Shown piece after piece: positions 28,901 through 36,460 of a DNA stretch of 64,000 nucleotides. Origin of the DNA: Haloferax mediterranei ATCC 33500 (GTDB lineage: Archaea; Halobacteriota; Halobacteria; Halobacteriales; Haloferacaceae); contig NC_017941.2 of the NCBI RefSeq assembly GCF_000306765.2, positions 186,001 through 250,000 on the forward strand, written 5' to 3'. How positions within the stretch are numbered: position 1 is the first letter of the stretch; every line of letters starts with the position of its first letter. The notes below the pieces were generated by a model. It was not told the origin of the DNA and made no database searches. It was given only the letters and a program-made list of their open reading frames with translations. Both the position numbers and the translations under genes were made by a program.

Positions 28901-31363
28901 GGCGTCCTAACTGCCGAATCGACCGCTGAGGCGACGATCACTGCCACCGAAGACGAACTCTCCCCTGCGTTTGGTGCCATACTCGGCTACCTTTCCGGCG
29001 ACGGGAACGTGTATTACAACCGTGAGGCGGGCTCCTACGGTATCCGATTCACCAACAAGGAGGAGGAACTGCTCGCCGACTTCGAGCAGGTCTGTCGCGA
29101 CACCTTCGGTGTGGAACCGGTTCGCCCCCCGTCTGAACAGCGTGACGACGGCGTCGAGACCGTACGGCTACCGGGCCGTGAGTACGCTGACGCGGTACTT
29201 GATGCCGGGATGAACCTCGAAATCTATGATGGAAAAGCGTTCCCGGCTGCCGTTTCGGAGGCTTCGCTGGCGGCGAAAGCGGCGTTCGTGCGCGCGATGG
29301 CTGATAGCGAAGGGTGTGTCGATACCGATTCCGGCAACGTCAAAATCAGCTCTTCCAGCTACGAACTGCTGCTCGGAATCAAGAGTCTCCTCTTGGAGTT
29401 CGGCGTCACGACGCAGATTCAGCACCGCGAACGCTCTGGTAAACGGAACTTGTACGTACTTGCGGTGACAGCAGCAGACTCCCTCCGGCGGTTCAACCGC
29501 CATATCGGATTCACACTGGAACGCAAACAATCGGCGCTTGACGAGGTCTGTGAGTCCGTCTCGGGTGACCGAACGATTCTCGACGTGATTCCGAACTGTG
29601 GAGGGGTACTATCGTCGCTCCGCGAGTCGCTACGGCTTCACGTCTCCGAATGCGGACTCGTCGATTCGACCTACTGCAACTTCGAGAACGAGGACGCGAA
29701 CATCTCGTTCTCATGTGCTCGAACGGTTCTCGACGCGTTTGAGAGTCGAATGTCACAGGCCGAGTCAGACGTCTCGCAACTCTCTGAACCGTGTGACTGG
29801 GCGACGATTTCGATTGTTAAAGAACGTTACCACGTCTCTCAGTCTGAGTTGGCAGTGGGAACTTCGTTCAGCCAGCAACAGATCTCTCGGCTCTGGGGTA
29901 CGGACGACGAACTCAGAGCAGTCACGAGAGGCCGGCTCCGTGAAATCGTTGAATCAGTCGCTGACACGGACCTCGAATCGATCCGACGACTCGTTCGGGG
30001 TGATGTCAAGTGGAGACGCGTGAAGGCTGTCGAAACAGTCGACGAGAGCGATGCCGACGACCGAATTCGGCTACTAAAACACGAGCTTGCGGACCTCCTC
30101 GGCGTCGAGGGTGATGCGGCCGTCGAACACGCACAGCAGCTGTTAGATCACGAACCGCGTGCAGACGACTGGAGCGAACTTCGTTCCGAACTCGAACGCC
30201 ACGGTGTCTCTTTCGCTGACATCGCGCGCGACCTCGATGTTGCTGGCTCGACCGTCTCGCGGTGGTTCAACGGCGTCGTCGAGACGGACCGGTTTACTGA
30301 CGTGGTTGAGGTGGCAAACGCGCGCTTCTCCGACATTCGTTCGGATGCTCGACGCCTTCTCGATGCCATCGGGTCCCGTTCGAAGCCAAAGGTGTACGAC
30401 CTGACTGTCGAGGGAACGCACAACTTCGTCGCCAATGGAATGGTCGTGCACAACTCCGAAGACCGTTCGGCTATGCACGAAGCGCTCGAACAACAGCAGA
30501 TTTCGGTCTCCAAGGCGGGTATCAACGCGACGCTCAAATCGCGTTGTTCGCTCCTCGGCGCGGCAAACCCGAAGTACGGTCGCTTCGACCAGTACGAATC
30601 CATCGGCGAGCAAATCGACCTCGAACCGGCGCTTATCTCTCGATTCGACCTCATCTTCACGGTCACGGACAACCCCGACCCCGACACCGACTCCGAACTC
30701 GCAGAACACATTCTCAAGACGAACTACGCCGGTGAGTTGAACACCCAACGGACGAACGTCGCCAACTCCGAGTTCACAGAAGACCAGATTGACGCCGTCA
30801 CCGACGAGGTCGCACCGACTATCGACGCGGAACTCCTTCGCAAGTATATCGCCTACGCGAAGCGGACCTGTTACCCGACGATGACGGAGGAAGCAAAGAA
30901 CGTCATCCGCGACTTCTACGTCGACTTCCGCGCTCGCGGGGCCGACGAAGACGCCCCCGTTCCCGTGACAGCCCGGAAACTCGAAGCGCTCGTCCGCCTT
31001 GGCGAGGCATCCGCCCGCGTCCGCCTCTCGGACAAAGTGACCCGCGAGGACGCTGAGCGCGTCACCAGCATCGTCGAGTCGTGTCTCCGCGATATCGGCA
31101 TGGACCCCGAAACCGGCGAATTCGACGCCGACATCGTGGAGACGGGTCGCTCGAAGACCCAGCGCGACCGTATCAAGAACCTGCTCGAACTCATCCGCAC
31201 TATGCAGGAGGAGTACGAGGAGGGCGCGCCGCACGAAGAGGTCGTCGAACGCGCCAACACCGAGTTGAACATGGACGAAAAGACCGTCATCGACCAACTG
31301 GAGAAGCTCAAGATGAAAGGCGATATCTACGAACCACGCGGCGACGTCTACCGGGCGACATAA
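25907..31363 (+). CDS. mcm: MCM replicative helicase containing two inteins
   Basis: An 1818-residue precursor. After removal of inteins of 471 and 645 residues, 702 residues of MCM remain, the normal length. Extein features: N-terminal OB domain with a zinc ribbon (CQRCG...CQGCE), then the AAA+ core with Walker A GDPGTGK-S split by intein 1, Walker B VDELDKM followed directly by intein 2, arginine finger SRFDLIF, and a C-terminal winged helix. It unwinds DNA at replication forks as a hexamer. ATG 25907 is chosen; the ATG at 25886 would add 7 residues. The stop is 1 nt before the next gene. Confidence 0.96.
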   Translation: MAQAPQNRDLTERFIEFYRNYYREEIGTLAQQYPKEKRSLYIDYDDLYRFDAELADDYITKPGQYQEYAEEALRLFDLPADVKLGQAHVRMRNLPDTVDIRNIRVNDDHIGTLIGVQGIVRKATDVRPKITEAAFECQRCGTMSYIPQGDGGFQEPHECQGCERQGPFRIDFDQSNFVDSQKLRVQESPEGLRGGETPQSIDINLTDDVTGEVTAGDHVTAVGILHIEQQTSGNEKTPVFDYYMEGISLAIEDEEFEDMEITDEDVAQIVELSNKPDIYEEMTDSVAPAIYGYDQEKLAMILQLFSGVTKHLPDGSRIRGDLHMLLIGDPGTGKCVTGDTRVTLADGRDVPIRELVESNLDDPKPIDDGVWDSANFEVPSLAPDGTLTSRQATKVWKREAPDHLLRIRTNTGRELTATPSHPLFIRDEGMTAAVRSDELTEGEFVAAPRSLPMTGTDDLAVEFRRSKSYNAVRLDLPDEWTPWLARLVGYIVAEGYVEQRDDATGFVSVTNNDREVLDDVADAFDRLGLNYFERSPHDGKSAREIICGSGEFVSFLANLSPSLLAGSDSQRIPEAVVSASSETGRAFVRAFIEGEGHVSATQREITVASMSRELLEDVRTLLLASGISSQLHPRHNGSYRLRISGDDFARYVARIGFITERKSVACDEYAAVEENTNSDLVPAGGELRELRETLGLTQADCGLPRSTYQHYERGDRNPSRESLSRVVSSFEDALRTADSVGSSALADGGMSVADHVSELRSLVDGDIGWERIDSIERVEPAEKWVYDLEVEGTHSYVSNGLVSHNSQMLSYIRNIAPRSVYTSGKGSSSAGLTAAAVRDDFGDGQQWTLEAGALVLADKGIAAVDELDKMRCVTGDSLVHLADGGIKRIRDLAHDAACEGSIEELPNGRTIRNVDAEAWTMTEDGRLVTRPVTAIHEYDAPDELTQITLQSGEQLTAIHDHPFITFENGERVEKPAADVSPGDWVYVPCHLSPRATDGGVLTAESTAEATITATEDELSPAFGAILGYLSGDGNVYYNREAGSYGIRFTNKEEELLADFEQVCRDTFGVEPVRPPSEQRDDGVETVRLPGREYADAVLDAGMNLEIYDGKAFPAAVSEASLAAKAAFVRAMADSEGCVDTDSGNVKISSSSYELLLGIKSLLLEFGVTTQIQHRERSGKRNLYVLAVTAADSLRRFNRHIGFTLERKQSALDEVCESVSGDRTILDVIPNCGGVLSSLRESLRLHVSECGLVDSTYCNFENEDANISFSCARTVLDAFESRMSQAESDVSQLSEPCDWATISIVKERYHVSQSELAVGTSFSQQQISRLWGTDDELRAVTRGRLREIVESVADTDLESIRRLVRGDVKWRRVKAVETVDESDADDRIRLLKHELADLLGVEGDAAVEHAQQLLDHEPRADDWSELRSELERHGVSFADIARDLDVAGSTVSRWFNGVVETDRFTDVVEVANARFSDIRSDARRLLDAIGSRSKPKVYDLTVEGTHNFVANGMVVHNSEDRSAMHEALEQQQISVSKAGINATLKSRCSLLGAANPKYGRFDQYESIGEQIDLEPALISRFDLIFTVTDNPDPDTDSELAEHILKTNYAGELNTQRTNVANSEFTEDQIDAVTDEVAPTIDAELLRKYIAYAKRTCYPTMTEEAKNVIRDFYVDFRARGADEDAPVPVTARKLEALVRLGEASARVRLSDKVTREDAERVTSIVESCLRDIGMDPETGEFDADIVETGRSKTQRDRIKNLLELIRTMQEEYEEGAPHEEVVERANTELNMDEKTVIDQLEKLKMKGDIYEPRGDVYRAT
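26909..28321 (+). other. Intein 1 of MCM, inserted in Walker A
   Basis: 471 residues (codons 335-805 of the precursor). It begins CVTGDTRVTLADG and ends GLVSHN, followed by the extein Ser (SQMLSYI), so splicing should use Cys1, the penultimate His-Asn and Ser+1. The B-block is TNTGRELTATPSHPL. A LAGLIDADG endonuclease follows with GYIVAEGYV and FIEGEGHV, each keeping an acidic residue. Beyond it lies an XRE-like helix-turn-helix (ELRETLGLTQADCG...YQHYERGDRNPS) before the C-terminal splicing blocks (KWVYDLEVEGTHSYVSNG). Confidence 0.93.
28520..30454 (+). other. Intein 2 of MCM, inserted after Walker B
   Basis: 645 residues (codons 872-1516). It begins CVTGDSLVHLADGG and ends GMVVHN before the extein Ser (SEDRSAMHEA). 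The B-block is SGEQLTAIHDHPF. The LAGLIDADG motifs LGYLSGDGNVY and AMADSEGCV keep acidic residues. Then come about 230 residues absent from minimal inteins, with at least three HTH-like segments (LRESLRLHVSECGL; YHVSQSELAVGTSFSQQQIS; GVSFADIARDLDVAGSTVSR). It ends VYDLTVEGTHNFVANG. Confidence 0.92.
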
Positions 31364-31364
31364 T

Positions 31365-31667
31365 ATGGACCGAATCTCAGCCCTCCGAAACATCGAAGAC
31401 GCCATCCGCGACCTCGAATCGGGCGAGGCGGACCTCGCCAGTACCGAGCGACGCGTCGTAACCGTCCTCCGAACGTTTGCAACCGAGTTCGAGTCCGACA
31501 CCGGTGACGAAACGCTCGAGGCGTGGAAAGCCGTCGGCGACGACCGCGCGGAAGGTATCGTCGTCCTCGCCGCCACCGAAGACGAGGCGACGACGCGCGT
31601 GCAAGACCTGCTGACCAACGCGACCGACGACGGGGACGACGTGTCCTTCTCGGTCGAGCGCGTCTAA
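31365..31667 (+). CDS. Small acidic protein downstream of mcm (DUF7854-like)
   Basis: A 100-residue soluble acidic protein starting MDRISALRNIEDAIRDLESG. Two predicted N-terminal helices are followed by an alpha/beta part (GIVVLAATEDEATTRVQDLL). Its ATG is 1 nt after the mcm stop, so it is co-transcribed and translationally coupled with mcm. No known motif; I recall the family as DUF7854, unverified. The link to replication is by position only. Confidence 0.75.
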   Translation: MDRISALRNIEDAIRDLESGEADLASTERRVVTVLRTFATEFESDTGDETLEAWKAVGDDRAEGIVVLAATEDEATTRVQDLLTNATDDGDDVSFSVERV

Positions 31668-31833
31668 CCGCAGGACGACGGTTCGGCAGCGCAACAGTTA
31701 GGGAACAACAGTTCGGCAATGCGGTCGCCTGGAAAACCAACAATTCGGAAACAAGACGGCTCAACAACACGAAATACGGCACGTCGAACGATTTTTCTTC
31801 CGACTCTGTGACGGGGTGTTCGTGCTGTTGGTC

Positions 31834-32160
31834 GTGACTTACTCGCAGGCGGCGCGGACGACGCTTCGAAACATCTGTCGGAGCCACGAGGACGTTGTCG
31901 TTCGTCGACTCGGACGCGCCGCGTTGTTCGACGAGACGGAGTTGGCCGCCTTCCTTGCACTGCGACTCCGCGAGAAACACGATGCTGACGTGCAGATAGA
32001 GCGGACTGCGCCGTTCAACGAGTTTACGACCGTTCCTGAGTCGGTCCGCGAGGCGGCTGAAGCGTACGAGGCCCGTGATTCACCGGCGACGCCGTACAGC
32101 AAGTTCGCCACGGGAACCGACTACCCGTCCGCGTCGGAAATGCGAGACCGAGAACTATGA
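31834..32160 (+). CDS. Haloarchaeal protein of unknown function (DUF7855-like)
   Basis: A 108-residue protein from GTG 31834 (MTYSQAARTTLRNICRSHEDVVVRRLGRAA); a GTG at 31816 would add 6 hydrophobic residues. The N-terminal helix and the motif RRLGRAALFDETELAAFLALRL suggest a helical fold, and the C-terminal half is extended. It overlaps the next gene by 4 nt (ATGA). First gene of a two-gene unit 166 bp after the mcm operon. No function can be assigned. Confidence 0.7.
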   Translation: MTYSQAARTTLRNICRSHEDVVVRRLGRAALFDETELAAFLALRLREKHDADVQIERTAPFNEFTTVPESVREAAEAYEARDSPATPYSKFATGTDYPSASEMRDREL

Positions 32161-33104
32161 GGATTCGACTCCCCGACGGAACTGTTCGAGCGGGCCGTAC
32201 TTCCGACCTGTCTGACGTCGGCCTCGACCCCGCCGCGGTGGTGGACGCGGTTCGAACTCCCGACGGAGCGGGCGACGACATTCAGTCCCCCGCCGCAACC
32301 GATAGCGGACTCTGGGTCGACTGTCCGACTCCGGGACCGGGCTACGACCGACTCGCTCGAATTCCGGTTCCTGAATCACCACCGTCACGAGGCCAACTCC
32401 TCGTCGCAGTTGGCCGGTCACGCGGACTGCAAACACCGGTTGACGACGAACTCGCCCAACTCGAAGCGCGACTTGCCGAACACGAGGGCCAAACTGAAGA
32501 CGACTCCCCTGACCACATCGTACCGTCCGCATCTGAACTCCGGGAAGCGCGCCGCCGGGTCGCCGCCGCTGGAGACGACCAAACCCGACTCCGAGAACGC
32601 GTAGCGACGCTCCGCGGACGGCTCAACGCCCACCGCGAGGCCGGAGACGACGCGTCAGCGGCCTCCACGCAGTCGGAACTCGTAGAAATAGCCACGAAAC
32701 TCTCCGAGGTGGAGACAGAGCGAATCGCGGCCGAACAGCGGTTGGAAGCGCTCGAACGCGCTGCCCGGCGCGCTCGCGACGGACGAGAAGAACGTCTTCG
32801 ACTCCACGATGCGATTGCAAATCGGCGGCGTGAACGCCGGTCATACTTCTGTGCCGAACTCAGCGAGGAGTTCGATGATACTGTTCGCGAACTCACTGCG
32901 GAGTTCTTCGAGCCGACTGATGCTGCTTCGGACGCGAGCTCGAATTCAAACTCAAATTCGAACCCGAACCGAAGTTCGGTCGTAGACGCCCTCGCTGCCG
33001 TCCGTCTCGCTGATCTGGACGCACCGGTCGTCCTGACGCGTCGGTTCTTCGGTGACGTTGAGACCGCCGCACGTTGGCTCGATACACCCGTTATCCGGTG
33101 TTGA
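32157..33104 (+). CDS. Coiled-coil haloarchaeal protein (DUF7856-like)
   Basis: A 315-residue protein with three parts: an N-terminal beta-rich domain (1-95, MRIRLPDGTVRAGRT...), a long charged coiled coil (about 95-245: ELREARRRVAAAG, LRERVATLRGRLNAHRE, AEQRLEALERAARRAR), a short Ser-Asn repeat (SNSNSNSNPN around 270), and a C-terminal alpha/beta segment. The build suggests a structural or partition-associated protein, by inference. Translationally coupled to the gene before it. Confidence 0.75.
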   Translation: MRIRLPDGTVRAGRTSDLSDVGLDPAAVVDAVRTPDGAGDDIQSPAATDSGLWVDCPTPGPGYDRLARIPVPESPPSRGQLLVAVGRSRGLQTPVDDELAQLEARLAEHEGQTEDDSPDHIVPSASELREARRRVAAAGDDQTRLRERVATLRGRLNAHREAGDDASAASTQSELVEIATKLSEVETERIAAEQRLEALERAARRARDGREERLRLHDAIANRRRERRSYFCAELSEEFDDTVRELTAEFFEPTDAASDASSNSNSNSNPNRSSVVDALAAVRLADLDAPVVLTRRFFGDVETAARWLDTPVIRC

Positions 33105-33154
33105 GTCGTCAAACTCCGATTCACGTCTCAGTCTTGGGTCGCTCCAGGCATCGA

Positions 33155-33163
33155 TTTATATAC
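33155..33163 (+). promoter_or_regulatory. TATA box for the DUF7857-like/ParA operon
   Basis: TTTATATAC lies 30 bp before the ATG at 33185, the spacing of a leaderless haloarchaeal transcript. Confidence 0.65.
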
Positions 33164-33184
33164 CATAAGGCGGCCAGCCCCGCC

Positions 33185-34072
33185 ATGCACTCCGATGTCG
33201 ACGTAACCGTCGTGGACGACGTAGTCCTCGTGACGGTCAGATTCGACAACGCCGCGCCGGTCGACCAGCGCGTTCGCCTCCAGAACCGTCTCGATGGTCC
33301 GGTTCTCCCACCTCGTCGGGCCGGTGTCCCGGCCCCCGGCTGGGACGACGACGGGTTCGAGGGCGTCGTCCCCGCCGAATCGACAGTTGCACTCGGGTAC
33401 GCTTGCCCGTTGTCTCCATCCGGGCCGGACCTCAGTGGCGACGTAGACCCGGCGACTGTCGTCGATATCGACGTTCTTGGCCGGGCGGACGAGACAGACG
33501 AACAGGACCGGTCGACTGCTGCGGACGCGATTCGGGAACTCGGTGCGTCTCGCCCGCCCGCAGACGCGGTTCCAGCGCCGACCTCGGAGTCTCCCTCGAC
33601 TGCCGACAGCACGGTTGTCCCCGAGTCGGAAGCGTCAGTTCGCGGCCCAACCGACGCCGACGTCGCGGCGGCAGTCGCCGATACCCATGGTGAGGGAGAA
33701 AGCGACTGCTCCGAGTCTGAGACCGTGGGTCCTTCTGCGCCTTCGGCGACACCCCCGGCAGTAGACGCTGCGCAAATAGACTCGGACGCGACTGCAGACC
33801 CGATACCGACGGCACCCGACGCCGACCAACACCTCGATTCTTCGTTTCTCGCTGCTGTGGCGCGCCGAATCGAACTGGCTGAACAACTCGATGGCGCATC
33901 AGTTGACGCGGCGGCGACGGCGCTTTCCACCTCGGACGCCAGCATCGAGGACGTAGAATCACTCGATGCGGACCGCGCTCAACTGCGGCGACTGGCCGAA
34001 CGTGCGACGACGCTTGCCGACCGAGCGGCCGACGCCGACCCCGACATCGAAGCACTCCGGAGGCTCGCATGA
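33185..34072 (+). CDS. Haloarchaeal protein of unknown function (DUF7857-like)
   Basis: A 295-residue protein. Residues 1-105 form a beta-rich domain (VDVTVVDDVVLVTVRFDNAAPVDQRVRLQNRL) reminiscent of an Ig-like or C2-like sandwich, followed by a long disordered acidic linker rich in Ser, Asp and Pro, and a helical C-terminus (LDSSFLAAVARRIELAEQL; LRRLAERATTLADRAADAD). Its stop overlaps the ParA-like gene by 4 nt, so the two are probably functional partners. ATG 33185 is fixed by the TATA box 30 bp before it. Confidence 0.75.
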   Translation: MHSDVDVTVVDDVVLVTVRFDNAAPVDQRVRLQNRLDGPVLPPRRAGVPAPGWDDDGFEGVVPAESTVALGYACPLSPSGPDLSGDVDPATVVDIDVLGRADETDEQDRSTAADAIRELGASRPPADAVPAPTSESPSTADSTVVPESEASVRGPTDADVAAAVADTHGEGESDCSESETVGPSAPSATPPAVDAAQIDSDATADPIPTAPDADQHLDSSFLAAVARRIELAEQLDGASVDAAATALSTSDASIEDVESLDADRAQLRRLAERATTLADRAADADPDIEALRRLA

Positions 34073-34731
34073 TTCTCGCCGTCGTCTCCGGCAAGGGCGG
34101 CGTCGGTAAGTCGACGCTGTCGTTCGAACTCGGTGCGGCCTTGGATGCTGTCGTCGTAGACGCCGACCTCGGGATGGCGAACCTTCCGTACGCACCCGGC
34201 CCGGACCTCCACGACGTGCTCGCGGGCCGTGCCGACCCGACCGAAGCGGTCCGCGAGGGTGCACCAGTCTCGATTCTCCCCTGCGGACGGACACTCGCCG
34301 GTGCCCGCGCGGCCGACGTGCGCCGCCTCGATGATGTACTCCACGCGGTCGAAGCCGCGTACGGAACTGTCGTCGTGGACTGCCCAGCCGGAATGCGCGC
34401 CAACGCGGGAGTACCGCTCGCTATCGCGGATGCCTGTGTCGTCGTCGCGTCGCCGAAACGGTACGCGCTGGCCGACGCGGTCCGAACCCGTGAACTCGCT
34501 CGGGAGCTTGGATGCGGTCTCGCTGCTGTCGCGGTCAACCGAACCGTCGACGACCCGCCGCTCGACGCCTTCGCCGACGTACTCGGCGCACCAGCGACGG
34601 CGATTCCAGCTGATACTCGTCTCAGCGAGGCTGTCGACCGATTCGAACCAGTCGTCACCGCGTCGCCGAACAGTCTGCCCAGTACTCGGATTCGAGAACT
34701 CGCATCGGCAGTTCGCGTCTGTGGTCGGTGA
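34069..34731 (+). CDS. MinD/ParA family P-loop ATPase
   Basis: A 220-residue deviant-Walker ATPase: VSGKGGVGKST (signature Lys9 and Lys14), VVVDADLGMANL (switch I/Walker A'), and VVVDCPAGM (Walker B). Such ATPases position DNA, pili, chemosensory clusters or division proteins. The short length and lack of an obvious membrane helix at the end set it apart from bacterial MinD. It is coupled to the DUF7857-like gene, making this a two-gene positioning-system candidate. Confidence 0.88.
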   Translation: MILAVVSGKGGVGKSTLSFELGAALDAVVVDADLGMANLPYAPGPDLHDVLAGRADPTEAVREGAPVSILPCGRTLAGARAADVRRLDDVLHAVEAAYGTVVVDCPAGMRANAGVPLAIADACVVVASPKRYALADAVRTRELARELGCGLAAVAVNRTVDDPPLDAFADVLGAPATAIPADTRLSEAVDRFEPVVTASPNSLPSTRIRELASAVRVCGR

Positions 34732-34814
34732 GAAGAAGCGTCGTTTTTGTCGCGTCTATCGGTAGTTCGTTTGTCGGTCGTTTCCCGGCGGTATCGCGCC
34801 TCGAATAAACTGCT

Positions 34815-35684
34815 TCAGTCGCGGAGGGCCACGTACGTCTTGCGGAGCGTCACGGGAGTCACGTCGGCCACGTCGGCGGCGTCCGATTGCGTGCAGTCTT
34901 CGCCGAGGTCGCGAGCGGCCGTGTAGAGACACGCTGCGGCGACGCCACAGGGGTTCTTGCCAGCGACGAGACCGTCATCGCGCGCTTCGGCGACGTACTC
35001 GCGCGCCCGGCGTTCGGTGTCGCGGTCGAGGTCGAGTTTCGTCGCGAATCGCGGCAGGTACTCGGTCGGGTCAGCGGGCGCGACGGGGAGACCGAGGTCG
35101 CGGTTGAGGGCGCGGTAGGCCGCTTGGTGCTCGGATTCCGTCGATTTCGAGACGTCGCAGACTTCCTCGACGCTCCGGGAGATTCCGGCGACGCGGCAGG
35201 CGGCGTAGACACAGGCGGCGGCGAACCCTTCGAGCGACCGGCCGCGGAGGAGGTCTTCGTTCTGCGCCGATTCGAACAGCGAACAGGCCTGGTCGCGGAT
35301 GTGGTTTGGCAGACCGAGTGCACCCGTCACGCGACGGATTTCGGTGAAGGCGTACACCTGATTCCGCTCGCGCTTCGAGGAGATTCGAGCGCGATTGTGC
35401 TGACGGCGCAGACGGGCGAACTTCCGACGCTTACGACCTTTGATACGCGTCGACCGACCGATTTCGGTCGAGAGGCCGCGGTCGTGACGGGACCGAGTGA
35501 GTGGTGCGCCCGTACGGGCGGGGTTTCGGTCGTCGTCGGCGAACGAGCGCCACTCGGGACCGTGGTCGATGCGGTACTCCGAGACGACGAGTCCGCAGTC
35601 GGTACAGACTGTCTCGCCGGCTTCGGCGCCGAGGTGTCCATCGCATTCGGGGCAACCCTGGGGGGAACGTGCTTCGCTCATCAC
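34815..35684 (-). CDS. tfb: Transcription initiation factor TFB (TFIIB)
   Basis: A 289-residue TFB. An N-terminal zinc ribbon (CPECDGHLG...CTDCGLV) recruits RNA polymerase, a B-finger/linker region follows (DRGLSTEIGRSTRIKGRKRRKFARLR), then two cyclin-like repeats (RVTGALGLPNHIRDQACSLF and DLDRDTERRAREYVAEA...GVAAACLYTAARDLGE) that bind TBP and BRE. Haloarchaea have many TFB paralogues; which this is cannot be told. The first codon may be 35684 or 35681. Confidence 0.93.
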   Translation of the reverse strand: MMSEARSPQGCPECDGHLGAEAGETVCTDCGLVVSEYRIDHGPEWRSFADDDRNPARTGAPLTRSRHDRGLSTEIGRSTRIKGRKRRKFARLRRQHNRARISSKRERNQVYAFTEIRRVTGALGLPNHIRDQACSLFESAQNEDLLRGRSLEGFAAACVYAACRVAGISRSVEEVCDVSKSTESEHQAAYRALNRDLGLPVAPADPTEYLPRFATKLDLDRDTERRAREYVAEARDDGLVAGKNPCGVAAACLYTAARDLGEDCTQSDAADVADVTPVTLRKTYVALRD

Positions 35685-35708
35685 ATTTGAAAATCAGTTC
35701 TGAAGAGG

Positions 35709-35716
35709 TATTTAAA
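35709..35716 (-). promoter_or_regulatory. TATA box of tfb
   Basis: On the minus strand TTTAAATA lies about 25-32 bp before the tfb start, fitting a leaderless promoter. Confidence 0.6.
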
Positions 35717-35760
35717 CACAGGTTGGAACGGGCCATTTCACCCATATTCGGGAGGTAGAG

Positions 35761-35779
35761 CCTACCGGTAATCGGTAGG
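35761..35779. promoter_or_regulatory. Inverted repeat between divergent tfb and DUF7858-like genes
   Basis: CCTACCG-GTAAT-CGGTAGG is a perfect 7-bp dyad with a 5-bp spacer, lying between two divergent promoters, 76 bp from the tfb start and 64 bp from the other. Confidence 0.5.
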
Positions 35780-35843
35780 TTACAGTATCTAATTTGATAT
35801 CGATTAGCAACGCTTTTGTTTGGAAGGACGAGACCACCGAGCG

Positions 35844-36365
35844 ATGGGGCTGTCGGATATTGCCGCTGAACTGGAGACAACGACAACCGAACAGCGCCCG
35901 CGTTACGTACCGACTGTCGATGATACCGGTGTTTCACTCCGCGAGCGTTTCGACGCACACGCAGACGCGCTCCCCTGCGCGCCTGCGACAGCGGAGCGGG
36001 TTGTCGAAGCACACGGGTCAGGCAGATCGCTCGGTGAGTGCGCGCGCGAAGCGGGTGTCGCCCCAGTCACGGCAGCGAAAGTGTTGCATCGCTGTGGCGA
36101 AGCGGGCGTGACCCCCCTCGCCCCCGAAGCGCGACGCATCGTCCGCGACTGGATAGACGGACACATCTCGCGCGCCGACGCGCTCGCGCTCACCAAAGCA
36201 GAGCCGTCGGAGTTCGCCCTCGCGACCTACGTCGAGACGCACGACCCCATCGACCCCCTCGTCGAAGCCGTCGAGGGCGCGCTTACAGACCGCACCGACG
36301 CGGCGGTCGCAAAGCGCGATTCATTGGCCGAGACCATGAGCTCGGTCACCGATATGCAGTTCTAA
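35844..36365 (+). CDS. Predicted HTH protein (DUF7858-like)
   Basis: A 173-residue protein. The middle contains an HTH-like segment, SLGECAREAGVAPVTAAKVLHRCG, flanked by a helical hairpin (APEARRIVRDWIDGHISRADALAL). The rest has no known motif. Family name DUF7858 is recalled and unverified. Divergent from tfb across a region with a perfect dyad. ATG 35844 is the family-like start; an upstream ATG at 35820 exists. Confidence 0.72.
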   Translation: MGLSDIAAELETTTTEQRPRYVPTVDDTGVSLRERFDAHADALPCAPATAERVVEAHGSGRSLGECAREAGVAPVTAAKVLHRCGEAGVTPLAPEARRIVRDWIDGHISRADALALTKAEPSEFALATYVETHDPIDPLVEAVEGALTDRTDAAVAKRDSLAETMSSVTDMQF

Positions 36366-36460
36366 CACGGGACAAACGCCTCCCCACCCACCTCCCGTTT
36401 TGTACACTTCGAGCTGATAGCTTCCGTTCTGTCCCGAAGAGAAGACGCCGCAAACGGTTT

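Noticed and set aside
30143..31618. A 491-codon open frame antisense to mcm
   Set aside because: Lies entirely within a strongly supported gene and has no motif.
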